This document shows, one piece after another, positions 7,304 through 15,015 of a stretch of DNA of 17,371 nt. Location: assembly GCA_023458215.1 (NCBI GenBank), contig JAEXAJ010000089.1, forward strand, positions 1-17,371, written 5' to 3'. Position numbers and translations under genes: made by a program. Numbering within the stretch: the stretch's first letter is position 1; the number at the start of each line of letters is the position of its first letter. The stretch comes from Bacteroidota bacterium. Its GTDB lineage: Bacteria; Bacteroidota; Bacteroidia; Bacteroidales; Bacteroidaceae. The notes under the pieces were generated by a model that saw only the letters and a list, made by a program, of their open reading frames with translations, was not told the origin of the DNA and ran no database searches.

Positions 7304-7384
7304 CGTGATAATGTTTAAATTACCACACTGAGTTACTAAAAAGTATTGGAGAGGGAGTTGCTTTTGCGATACATCTCTCCTTTC

Positions 7385-8356
7385 TCAGGATTGGAAAATC
7401 AATACGGCAGTATAGGCAATGTAACAGAGAATCAAGATACTTCCTTCTACCCGGGTGATTGTCCGCTTTCCAAAGAATATACCGAACAACCAGAGCAAGA
7501 TACTCGAACCTACCAATACCCACAAATCCAGATTTGTGATGCCGGTAAGGTGCAGCGGAGTAATAGAAGCGGAGCAACCCAATACGAAGAATATATTGAA
7601 AAGATTGCTTCCGATAACATTGCCGATAGCTATTTCCGGATTCTTCTTCAAGGCAGCTACAATGGAAGTTGCCAATTCGGGCAACGACGTGCCGCCTGCC
7701 ACAAGGGTAAGACCGATGACCGACTCGCTCACTCCCAAGCTACGGGCGATGCCACTGGCACCATCCACAAAGAAACTGCCGCCGGCAATCAGTGTGCCGA
7801 GTCCTCCCAGAATGTAGAGAGTAGATTTCCACATGGGAAGTTGTTTGATATCTTCGGTTTCCTCTTCCTTTTCCTGCTTTTCCTGTGGATTATGTGAAGC
7901 GATGGCAAATGTATATCTCAGGAAGATCGCAAAGAAACAGAGCAGTAGCAAACCATCGGTAATACTGAGCACATTACTCTTGCCACCGTCCAGAAATACA
8001 TCGTTGGCACAAATTAGCAAGGCGAGTGAAGACAAGATGCAAAGGGGGATTTCTCTTTGCAGCGTATTCCGGGTGATGACTATCGGGGCAAAGAGGGCCG
8101 TGCATCCTACTATCATCAATGTATTGAAAGTGTTGCTTCCCACAACGTTTCCGATAGCAATATCCGCGCTACCTTTCAGAGCGGAAGATACGCTGACCGC
8201 AAGTTCCGGTGCTGACGTTCCGAAAGCTACGATGGTAAGACCGATCACGATAGACGGTATGCGGAAATGTTTGGCAACCGATGCTGCTCCGTCGGTGAGT
8301 CCGTTGGCACCTAGAAGGATGAGGAGCAATCCTCCGATAAGAAGTAGTATATCCAT
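7385..8356 (-). CDS. Calcium/sodium antiporter (CaCA family, YrbG-like)
   Basis: A 323-residue inner-membrane exchanger. It has the two inverted alpha-repeats of the family: GTSAPELAVS with GNVVGSN (46-55, 69-75) in the first half, and GTSLPELATS with GNVIGSN (222-231, 245-251) in the second. E51 and E227 are the expected ion-binding acids. About ten membrane segments are split by a charged cytoplasmic loop (about 155-175, rich in Glu and Lys). It probably expels Ca2+ in exchange for Na+ or H+. The length matches the usual 310-330. It is divergent from the MscS-type channel gene, so both flanking genes concern ion balance; co-regulation is only inferred. Confidence 0.94.
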   Translation of the reverse strand: MDILLLIGGLLLILLGANGLTDGAASVAKHFRIPSIVIGLTIVAFGTSAPELAVSVSSALKGSADIAIGNVVGSNTFNTLMIVGCTALFAPIVITRNTLQREIPLCILSSLALLICANDVFLDGGKSNVLSITDGLLLLCFFAIFLRYTFAIASHNPQEKQEKEEETEDIKQLPMWKSTLYILGGLGTLIAGGSFFVDGASGIARSLGVSESVIGLTLVAGGTSLPELATSIVAALKKNPEIAIGNVIGSNLFNIFFVLGCSASITPLHLTGITNLDLWVLVGSSILLWLFGIFFGKRTITRVEGSILILCYIAYTAVLIFQS

Positions 8357-8376
8357 AAGAATATTTAATTTGGGGA

Positions 8377-8384
8377 CAAAGATA
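8377..8384 (-). promoter_or_regulatory. Predicted -7 box for the antiporter gene
   Basis: The minus strand reads TATCTTTG, 20 nt before the start codon, implying a leader of about 12-14 nt. No convincing -33 element was found. Confidence 0.45.
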
Positions 8385-8434
8385 GTAATTATCCTTCATT
8401 CGTCTTCTGCATTTTTTGTCACTTTGAGTTGAAT

Positions 8435-8469
8435 TTTGAGTGGGAAATCAAAAACATTATGTATGTTTG
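8435..8469 (+). promoter_or_regulatory. Predicted promoter for the MscS-type channel gene
   Basis: TATGTTTG at 8462-8469 fits TAnnTTTG. A TTTG at 8435-8438 could be the -33 element, but the 23-nt spacing is longer than the usual 19-21. The leader would be about 65 nt. No gene is seen in 8385-8540. Confidence 0.4.
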
Positions 8470-8540
8470 AGCATTTATTTGATGATTGTGCAATTCAACT
8501 ACTGATTCGCATTATATATAAATGAGATAAAACTTATAGT

Positions 8541-10352
8541 ATGAAATATGTTCGCGTTTTCTGCCTGAGTCTACTGTTAATGTCGACAGTTGGAGCATCC
8601 GCCCAGCTGGTAAATAAAGTTCTTGATATCTTTCAGGATAGTGTTCGGAAAACTTCGGTAGTAAAGAGTGATACCGACTCGGTACAAGTATCCACCCTCA
8701 AAAATGAGTTGGCGGCAGCCAGGTTGAATGAGGCGAACCTGCGGATGGAAATGGAACAGTTGAGGCTGGAAAACTATACGGCCGATTCTGTGAAACTGGC
8801 TCAGCAGAAGCTCCGGATAGATTCGCTTCGTAAAGTAACTCCGGGTGTGCCCGTTGTGGTGGAAGGCGATACTCTGTTTTATCTGTATGCCAAGCGTGGC
8901 GGGCATACCCCGCAACAGCGTGCCGATATGGATGCTGTGGCTATCACGGAACTGGGTAAGCGTTTTAATTTGAAGCCGGATTCACTGTATATTGAGAATA
9001 GTGATATTGTGACCGACCTGATGTACGGCAATAAAGTGATTGTCTCTTTTACCGATCAGGATGGTTTGTGGGAGAACTGTTCCCGTGACCAACTGGCAGT
9101 TAAAGTGCGGCAGGTTATTGTAGATAAATTGAAGATAATGAAAGAGCAACACAGCCTGTGGCAGTTGGGTAAACGTATTCTTTATTTTATTCTTGTACTA
9201 GTGGGACAGTTCCTTCTCTTTAAACTCACCAACTGGCTGTTCAAGAAGCTTAAACTGCGAATACAGAAATTGAAAGATACAAAGCTCAAACCGATTTCTG
9301 TTCAGGATTACGAGTTGCTTGATACGCAGAAACAAGTGAATTTGCTTATATTCCTGGCAAATCTGGTGCGCTATGCGTTTATGTTCTTGCAGCTGTTGTT
9401 AACGGTTCCGTTGCTTTTCGCTATTTTCCCCCCGACTAAGAACCTGGCTTATCAGTTGCTTTCGTATATATGGAATCCTATAAAAAGTATATTGCAGGGG
9501 ATTGTGGCCTATATTCCTGATTTGTTTACGATTTTCGTAATCTGTTTTGCTGTAAAGTATTTAATTAGGTTGGTGCGTTACCTTGCCAATGAGGTGCAGT
9601 CGGAACGTCTAAAAATCAAAGGGTTCTATGCCGATTGGGCTTTGCCTACTTATCATATCATCCGCTTTTTACTCTACGCATTTATGATTGCGATGATCTA
9701 CCCCTATCTGCCGGGTTCACAGACCGGTGTATTTCAAGGAATATCGGTGTTTGTGGGTTTGATAGTATCGCTCGGTTCCAGTACCGTTATTGGAAATATC
9801 ATAGCAGGATTGGTCATTACTTATATGCGTCCCTTCAAGTTGGGCGACCGTATCAAGTTGAATGACACAACGGGTAATGTGATAGAGAAAACTCCTTTGG
9901 TTACCCGCATTCGTACACCGAAGAATGAGGTAATTACTATCCCGAACTCATTCATCATGTCTTCCCATACAGTTAATTTCAGCCAGTCGGCTCGTGAGTA
10001 CGGATTGATAATCCATTCCGAAGTAACCATTGGTTACGATGCTCCTTGGCGGCAGGTACACCAACTACTGATAGAAGCGGCGCTCAATACTCCCGGTGTA
10101 GTGGACGACCCCCGTCCCTTTGTCTTGGAGACTTCACTTAGCGACTGGTATCCCGTCTATCAGGTAAATGCTTATATAAAAGATGCTGACCGCTTGGCAC
10201 AGATCTACTCCGACTTGCACCAGAATATACAAGATCGCTTCAACGAAGCTGGTGTAGAAATCATGTCGCCCCACTATATGGCGGTACGCAACGGAGATGA
10301 GACAACCATACCGAAGGATGATCTTCGCGGTGAAGCTAAGAGTAAAGTATAA
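8541..10352 (+). CDS. MscS-family mechanosensitive channel with a large N-terminal periplasmic region
   Basis: A 603-residue protein, about twice the size of E. coli MscS (286). It starts with a signal peptide (1-21, ending GASAQ). A heptad-like coiled coil follows at about 50-98, then a soluble region (about 105-200, with EGDTLFYLYAKRGGHTPQQRAD). Membrane segments lie at about 213-230, 268-296, 327-347 and 371-391, with the pore helix at about 397-428 (GLIVSLGSSTVIGNIIAGL). The MscS beta-domain begins YMRPFKLGDRI, passes through VITIPNSFI, and an alpha/beta domain ends the protein. Family role: opening under membrane tension to release solutes after osmotic downshock. The extra periplasmic part may sense or bind something in the envelope. 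It ends in a strong terminator. Confidence 0.93.
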   Translation: MKYVRVFCLSLLLMSTVGASAQLVNKVLDIFQDSVRKTSVVKSDTDSVQVSTLKNELAAARLNEANLRMEMEQLRLENYTADSVKLAQQKLRIDSLRKVTPGVPVVVEGDTLFYLYAKRGGHTPQQRADMDAVAITELGKRFNLKPDSLYIENSDIVTDLMYGNKVIVSFTDQDGLWENCSRDQLAVKVRQVIVDKLKIMKEQHSLWQLGKRILYFILVLVGQFLLFKLTNWLFKKLKLRIQKLKDTKLKPISVQDYELLDTQKQVNLLIFLANLVRYAFMFLQLLLTVPLLFAIFPPTKNLAYQLLSYIWNPIKSILQGIVAYIPDLFTIFVICFAVKYLIRLVRYLANEVQSERLKIKGFYADWALPTYHIIRFLLYAFMIAMIYPYLPGSQTGVFQGISVFVGLIVSLGSSTVIGNIIAGLVITYMRPFKLGDRIKLNDTTGNVIEKTPLVTRIRTPKNEVITIPNSFIMSSHTVNFSQSAREYGLIIHSEVTIGYDAPWRQVHQLLIEAALNTPGVVDDPRPFVLETSLSDWYPVYQVNAYIKDADRLAQIYSDLHQNIQDRFNEAGVEIMSPHYMAVRNGDETTIPKDDLRGEAKSKV

Positions 10353-10367
10353 TTAAGAAGTATATGG

Positions 10368-10411
10368 CGAAGCCTCTCTTCTCTTATTTGATTGAGAGAG
10401 GAGAGGCTTCG
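10368..10411 (+). terminator. Intrinsic terminator after the MscS-type gene
   Basis: A 19-bp stem (10368-10386 with 10393-10411, two G-T pairs) has a 6-nt loop and is followed by TTGTGTTTT. It starts 15 nt after the stop codon. The stem is nearly symmetric, so it may also end the convergent phosphatase transcript, although the opposite strand lacks a good T-run. The rest of 10412-10455 holds nothing visible. Confidence 0.85.
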
Positions 10412-10455
10412 TTGTGTTTTGAAAATACGGTAAATCTATAGAGATAAATTACAGC

Positions 10456-11385
10456 TTACTTGTTTCTTTTCACCGTATGCAGTACATTTCCTTTTTTGTC
10501 GATCATACGCAATTCCAATGACTTCTTGTCGGCGGATACAATGGAGAAACCCGGTTCGGGACTACAGAATACGGTACCTTCGGTGGGCTTCACTTTGCGG
10601 GAAAGAGAGCCTGAGGAATTGGTGATGTAATCGGTATTGGTGCCCGGCGTGCGCACGTGCTGGAAGTTATGGATATGTCCGCAGATGTACATATCTACTT
10701 TGTGCTTGCGCAAGATGGGGTCGAGGCGGGTTTGCATATCACGGCGTTCGCTTTCGTCCTTCGGAGTCTCGGCATAGATGGGGTGATGTCCGGCAACGAT
10801 TACCCAGTCTTCTTTGGCAGTAGTCAAGACGGAATCAATCCAAGCGAGTTGCTTCTTGTAGTCCTGCCGGCAGGCGTCGGGATAGGTGGTGCTGTCGTTG
10901 CGATATTTGTCGATCAGTGGGGCGGTGTCTATCCAGACAATGCGCAGGGTGATGCCTTTGTCTTCGAAAGACTTGGTGTAGTAGCGGGCGGGCATCGTCC
11001 AGCGACGGCTGACGTTGGTGTAATCCAGTACAGCTTGTGTATTGCCACGGTATTCGTGGTTTCCTAGTACGGGGAACCAATCTATCATTAGTTCGGGATG
11101 GCTGTAGATGAGTTCGTAATTAGTCATCCAAAGCGGATCGTTGATGCTGCGCACACCTTCGAAGTGATGGACGTCTCCCGTGGCAAGCACAAATTCCGGG
11201 CCTACTTCTTCACCCATAACACCCATCAGTTCGGCAATCGGCTTTTGGTCGTAATAGCCGTTACGGCCGAGGTCGTTGGCAACATAGAAGTTGAACTTCT
11301 TGTCGAAGATGGAATAATCGGTGATTTGGGCAGTAGCCAATGTGCTGAGGGCAGCAAGAAGGAGTAGAAAGTATATTTTTCTCAT
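10456..11385 (-). CDS. Secreted metallophosphoesterase, purple-acid-phosphatase (TRAP)-like
   Basis: A 309-residue protein with a signal peptide (1-19, ending LATAQ), so periplasmic or surface. It has the calcineurin-like metal-site pattern: D38 (ANDLG), D71 (ATGDVHH), N109-H110 (LGNHEYRGN), H200 (VAGHHPIY), H237 and H239 (CGHIHNFQH). Spacing and text around the NHE motif (WMTNYELIYSHPEL, SRRWTMPARYY) resemble mammalian tartrate-resistant acid phosphatase, so it probably hydrolyses phosphomonoesters. One ligand differs: TRAP has Tyr in GDNFY, where this protein has His74. The first motif is also NDLG rather than the usual GDWG. It starts 44 nt after the TonB-dependent receptor stop on the same strand, with no promoter box in the gap, so the two are probably co-transcribed. 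Confidence 0.88.
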   Translation of the reverse strand: MRKIYFLLLLAALSTLATAQITDYSIFDKKFNFYVANDLGRNGYYDQKPIAELMGVMGEEVGPEFVLATGDVHHFEGVRSINDPLWMTNYELIYSHPELMIDWFPVLGNHEYRGNTQAVLDYTNVSRRWTMPARYYTKSFEDKGITLRIVWIDTAPLIDKYRNDSTTYPDACRQDYKKQLAWIDSVLTTAKEDWVIVAGHHPIYAETPKDESERRDMQTRLDPILRKHKVDMYICGHIHNFQHVRTPGTNTDYITNSSGSLSRKVKPTEGTVFCSPEPGFSIVSADKKSLELRMIDKKGNVLHTVKRNK

Positions 11386-11429
11386 TAGTGTAACAGTTTT
11401 TGTTCTTATGTTCTTATGTCTGAATGAAA

Positions 11430-14198
11430 TTAGAAGTTAATCTTCACACCCGCATTCACCTTCACTCCGTAATACTCGGCCTGCATGGTGCGGTCTTTGG
11501 TACCTTGATAGTAACGTAACGGTTGGTTCAGCAAGTTGTTTGCTTCGGCATAGAAGGTGGTTTTGATTTTCTTTCCGAAGGTGTAGCTGGCGTTGGCATC
11601 CATATAGTTTACCTTGTCATAATAGCGGTCGTAGAAGCTGCTTTGCCCCATCTCGTCGATAAAGTCCGAAGCGAAGTTGTAGCTCAGGCGCAGGTTGAGA
11701 CCACCTTTCTCGAAGTAGAGAGAAGCGTTGGCGGTATGCTCGGGCGAACCGGGCAAGCTGAGTCCCTTTTCATCCTCACGGCCTTCGAAGTTGAAATCTT
11801 CAATGCGGCTGTGTGTATAAGTATAAGTTCCGTAGAAACCTACGCACTTGAGTGCGGGGGCAATGAAACTGAAATCGCGTTGGAAAGCAAGTTCCACGCC
11901 TATCAGGCTGGCATTTCCTGCATTCTTGGGTTGGGTGAACTTGGTGTATGTATTGCCTAGGTATTCGTAATTGGTACTAACCTGGTTCACGATGAAATCA
12001 TCGATCTTCTTGTAGAAGATACCTGCGCTTACCAAACCGACGCTACGGAAGTAATAGTCGGCACTCAAGTCAAAATTGTAAGAGAGAGTGGGTTTCAGTT
12101 CGGAGTTACCGATGATAATTTCATTGTCCGAACGCTTGATGTTGACGCTTGGTACGAGTGCCGAGTATTTAGGACGGGACAACGTCTGTGTAAACGAACC
12201 ACGTACTTTGAGATCCTCATTTACATTCCACTTTACGAGCAGCGAAGGCAGGAAGTTGATGTAATTGTTTTTTTTACGATCTGTTCGGGTCGTGATGTCC
12301 TCGTCGGCATCGTAGGTGCGACCGGTGTATGCCAAACTCGTGTTTTCAATACGCAGTCCTGACATTAACTCTACGTTTTTGGTCAGGTTTTGGTCGAAAC
12401 GAATGTAACCGGAGGTAACTGTCTCACGCGCTTCGAAATCTCCTGCCAGCTCTTCCTGAATTTGTTCTTTCTCGAAGAGTGAAGCGTTGTTCAAGTCCAG
12501 CGAACCTGTATATTCTTTGCTAGCGTAGATACCTGCCTGATATTTATTGTTCGGCATAAAGTTCTTGCTGGTTTGGTCTACCGTGTTCTTCAGGGTATTT
12601 ACCATGAAGGCATCTTCGTCCAGCGGGGTGTATTCATAGAAGTCTACTTCTTTGTCTTTCGTCTTGCGAACAACCTTTGCACCGAACTTCAACTTGTTTC
12701 CGTTCTTGAAGGGAAGTTTGAAGTTGGTGGCGAATTTTAAGTCTTGTTCTTGGATGTCTTGTTGTTGCTCGGTCAGTTCTTTCAGTCCGAAGTCATTGTT
12801 CAGAGTCATGGTGTAGCCATCTTTGGGGCTGGCGTATGGTTGGCGTTCGTTGCTCAGGTCGATGTTGAACTTCTGCTTTTTGAGTTGGAAGTCGATGTAA
12901 CGTTCGTTAGGGCGATATTCGCTGGCTTTGGCGTAACTGGCATGCCAGTCCATTGCGAGAGCTCCGAAGAGGTGCTCGCCACCCAGGGCGAAGTCCATGG
13001 TGCGTTGGCGTTCCAGACGGGCGTTGCGGTTGTCCGGTGTGCCGGCTTTGGTTTGTACGCGTACGGTGGCGTTGCCCTCGGCATCGAGGTCTTTCAGGGT
13101 AGTACGGTAACGGTTTTCCCAGTCGTTGCGATTGTTGAAGATACCTTTGAAAGTAAGTTTATGGTTGGCATTGATATCCCAGTCCAGTGCTGCGGAGTAG
13201 CTTTGGCGCTCACGGGTCACGAAGTATTGGCGGATCTGGTAGTCATTGACATACACTTTGCCTTTGTCGTCCTGCTCCCATACAAACTCGGTGTCGTAAG
13301 AACCGGAAGGAGAATTTTGATAAGAGGCCGATACGATCAATCCTAGCTTATCGTTGAAGAAGCGGTCGCCATAAGTGAAACCGAGGTTGAGTTGTGCCTT
13401 CTCGCTGATCCAGTTGTAACCCGTTCCGGCGGTTGCGGCGAAGCTACGCTTATAAGGAGAGTTTTTGGTAATCAGGTTGATACTACCACCTATGGCATCG
13501 GCATCCATATCCGAAGTAACTACCTTGTTGACTTCAATCGTCTGAATCATATCAGCAGGAATCAGGTCGAGCTGTACGTTGCGTGTATCGCCTTCGGCGG
13601 AAGGAACACGGTTGCCGTTGATGGTAACGGAACTAAGATCTGCACTCGTTCCACGTACTTGGCCGAAGCGGGCTTCGCCTTGGTCGTATTGTACGTTGAT
13701 ACCGGAGATGCGCTTCAGAGCATCACCAATGTTGGAGTCGGGGAATTTGCCCACTTGGTCGGCGGAGACGATGTTTGTGATTCCCAGATTGTTCTTTTGC
13801 GAGTTGATGGCACGGCGTTGACCTTGGAAGGCACCGCCCACTACTACTTCTTGCAGTTCCAGGCCTTCACTCATTACCACATCTTTCTCTAAAGTGCGTC
13901 CGGCGGGGATGTTGATTTTCAGTTCAACGGGCGAGTAACCTACGTAGCTCACCTTTACTGTATAAGTTCCCGGGTCAAGGTTGGAGAATGTGTAGAAGCC
14001 GTTGACGTCGCTCGTCACACCTGTGTTCAGTTTTTCGATGTAGATAGAAGCTCCCGGGAGTGTTTGTTTGGCAGCGTCGATGATTCGTCCGCGTATAGTT
14101 CCTTGTTTAACAACATTTGCTTTCTCGTCTGCCATAATGTGGTTGGTGGCAGTGGTGAAAAGAAGCAATAATAAGAATGCTTTTAAAATTTGTTTCAT
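11430..14198 (-). CDS. TonB-dependent outer-membrane receptor with carboxypeptidase-like N-domain
   Basis: A 922-residue outer-membrane transporter. It has a signal peptide (about 1-23) and a carboxypeptidase regulatory-like beta-sandwich (about 33-110: GTIRGRIIDAA through VSYVGYSPVEL). A TonB-box-like LQEVVV follows (115-120), then the plug (about 140-250), including QVGKFPDSNIGDALKRISGI and VRGTSADLSSVTINGNRV. A long beta-barrel ends in the Phe (KINF) typical of outer-membrane proteins. The KFPDSN plug motif recalls the TonB-Xanth-Caul subfamily (TIGR01782) rather than SusC. No SusD partner follows; the next gene is a secreted phosphatase, so the ligand may be a phosphorylated compound or one released by it. 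This is inference from context; glycans, metal chelates and others are open. Confidence 0.92.
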   Translation of the reverse strand: MKQILKAFLLLLLFTTATNHIMADEKANVVKQGTIRGRIIDAAKQTLPGASIYIEKLNTGVTSDVNGFYTFSNLDPGTYTVKVSYVGYSPVELKINIPAGRTLEKDVVMSEGLELQEVVVGGAFQGQRRAINSQKNNLGITNIVSADQVGKFPDSNIGDALKRISGINVQYDQGEARFGQVRGTSADLSSVTINGNRVPSAEGDTRNVQLDLIPADMIQTIEVNKVVTSDMDADAIGGSINLITKNSPYKRSFAATAGTGYNWISEKAQLNLGFTYGDRFFNDKLGLIVSASYQNSPSGSYDTEFVWEQDDKGKVYVNDYQIRQYFVTRERQSYSAALDWDINANHKLTFKGIFNNRNDWENRYRTTLKDLDAEGNATVRVQTKAGTPDNRNARLERQRTMDFALGGEHLFGALAMDWHASYAKASEYRPNERYIDFQLKKQKFNIDLSNERQPYASPKDGYTMTLNNDFGLKELTEQQQDIQEQDLKFATNFKLPFKNGNKLKFGAKVVRKTKDKEVDFYEYTPLDEDAFMVNTLKNTVDQTSKNFMPNNKYQAGIYASKEYTGSLDLNNASLFEKEQIQEELAGDFEARETVTSGYIRFDQNLTKNVELMSGLRIENTSLAYTGRTYDADEDITTRTDRKKNNYINFLPSLLVKWNVNEDLKVRGSFTQTLSRPKYSALVPSVNIKRSDNEIIIGNSELKPTLSYNFDLSADYYFRSVGLVSAGIFYKKIDDFIVNQVSTNYEYLGNTYTKFTQPKNAGNASLIGVELAFQRDFSFIAPALKCVGFYGTYTYTHSRIEDFNFEGREDEKGLSLPGSPEHTANASLYFEKGGLNLRLSYNFASDFIDEMGQSSFYDRYYDKVNYMDANASYTFGKKIKTTFYAEANNLLNQPLRYYQGTKDRTMQAEYYGVKVNAGVKINF

Positions 14199-14201
14199 AC
14201 T

Positions 14202-14219
14202 TGTTAGTATCTGTTAGTA
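14202..14219. promoter_or_regulatory. Short direct repeat in the receptor leader
   Basis: TGTTAGTA occurs at 14202-14209 and again at 14212-14219, exactly 10 bp apart, between the receptor ATG (14198) and its -7 box. One helical turn of spacing would suit a dimeric regulator, or the repeat may be chance in AT-rich leader sequence. Confidence 0.3.
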
Positions 14220-14227
14220 ATCTGGCG

Positions 14228-14235
14228 CAAAAGTA
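14228..14235 (-). promoter_or_regulatory. Predicted -7 box for the receptor-phosphatase unit
   Basis: The minus strand reads TACTTTTG, matching TAnnTTTG, 29 nt before the receptor start. No TTTG is found at -33, which could mean activator dependence. Confidence 0.45.
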
Positions 14236-14291
14236 GAGGGTTGCCGTTACGTGTGTTTTACGCCAAGTTGAAGAATGGGTAACAAATATGC

Positions 14292-14312
14292 TACAATTCG
14301 GTTACGAATGTA
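14292..14312. promoter_or_regulatory. Possible operator-like inverted repeat in divergent gap
   Basis: TACAATTCG (14292-14300) faces CGAATGTA (14305-14312), complementary but for one extra A. GTTAC/GTAAC words recur around it (GGTAAC 14278-14283, GGTTAC 14300-14305, GTAACC 14349-14354). It lies midway between the receptor and the 14438 gene and could serve either. In the rest of 14199-14437 only weak promoter-like boxes were seen (for example TAATCTTG at 14393-14400, one base off consensus). Confidence 0.3.
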
Positions 14313-14437
14313 ATAGGGTGGTATTATACATTTTTGTCCTTCATTATTGTAACCATTCAGACATAATTACGTCTCATAGTAAACTGTGCCTGTAATCTTG
14401 AATAAACGCGAACTATCAATTTAAAAAGTAAAGCAAT

Positions 14438-15010
14438 ATGGGACTATTTTCTAAGATCTTCGAGAAAAAGGAGGGGCAACCGTTGGTGGTTGCCGAGAGT
14501 GAGAACAATAAGCTTCAGGAGGTGAAGAAGGCTGAAACCGTTGAAGAGCCGGAATCGATCACTAAAGATAATAATGTGGGCAAGATACAATATGGCACGC
14601 AAATGCCCATTGACATCATCTATGCTTTTATCGAACGTGATTACGAGAATGAAGGCTATCAGGACGCCTTGTGTAATCCGGACGATTCGTATAAAGAATC
14701 AAAGAAAGCAATGATTAAACATGGTTTAAAAAGACTCTTTGAACAAGTGGGACTTCGGTATAAGAGCGATCTTCGTAATATTGAAGTTCAAATAGGTATT
14801 ATGGAGCAGCAAGGCATGGCAAATACCGCATCCACCCTGCAAGCACGCAAAGACACCCTGCTGGAGCATCTTACGATTATGCGTGAGATGGAAGTTGCCC
14901 TTGATAATGAGGAGCAGAAGATGATGAGTATGATAAAGTCCTACGAACGCGGCTTCTTGAAAGGACTTGCCGCTAAGTCCGATTTATTGTTACGTAACGG
15001 AAATATCTAA
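14438..15010 (+). CDS. Unrecognised 190-residue soluble protein, partner of the DUF4407-like gene
   Basis: I do not recognise this family. The first residues, MGLFSKIFEK, could form a short amphipathic membrane-binding helix. A charged, probably disordered linker follows (11-48, rich in Glu and Lys). The rest (about 50-190) looks helical: PIDIIYAFIERDYENEGY, then AMIKHGLKRLFEQVGLRY, then long Glu/Lys/Gln-rich helices (110-175) that could form a coiled coil, ending KSDLLLRNGNI. It has no signal peptide or membrane segment, so it is probably cytoplasmic or on the inner membrane face. Its stop is 5 nt before the DUF4407-like start, so the two form an operon. Both proteins begin with MG-[LI]-[FL]-SKI. 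The upstream gap has no good -7 box. Confidence 0.8.
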   Translation: MGLFSKIFEKKEGQPLVVAESENNKLQEVKKAETVEEPESITKDNNVGKIQYGTQMPIDIIYAFIERDYENEGYQDALCNPDDSYKESKKAMIKHGLKRLFEQVGLRYKSDLRNIEVQIGIMEQQGMANTASTLQARKDTLLEHLTIMREMEVALDNEEQKMMSMIKSYERGFLKGLAAKSDLLLRNGNI

Positions 15011-15015
15011 TAGCT

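Noticed and set aside
7346..7897. Plus-strand open frame opposite the antiporter gene
   Set aside because: Low-complexity translation without motifs; the minus-strand antiporter has both alpha-repeats intact.
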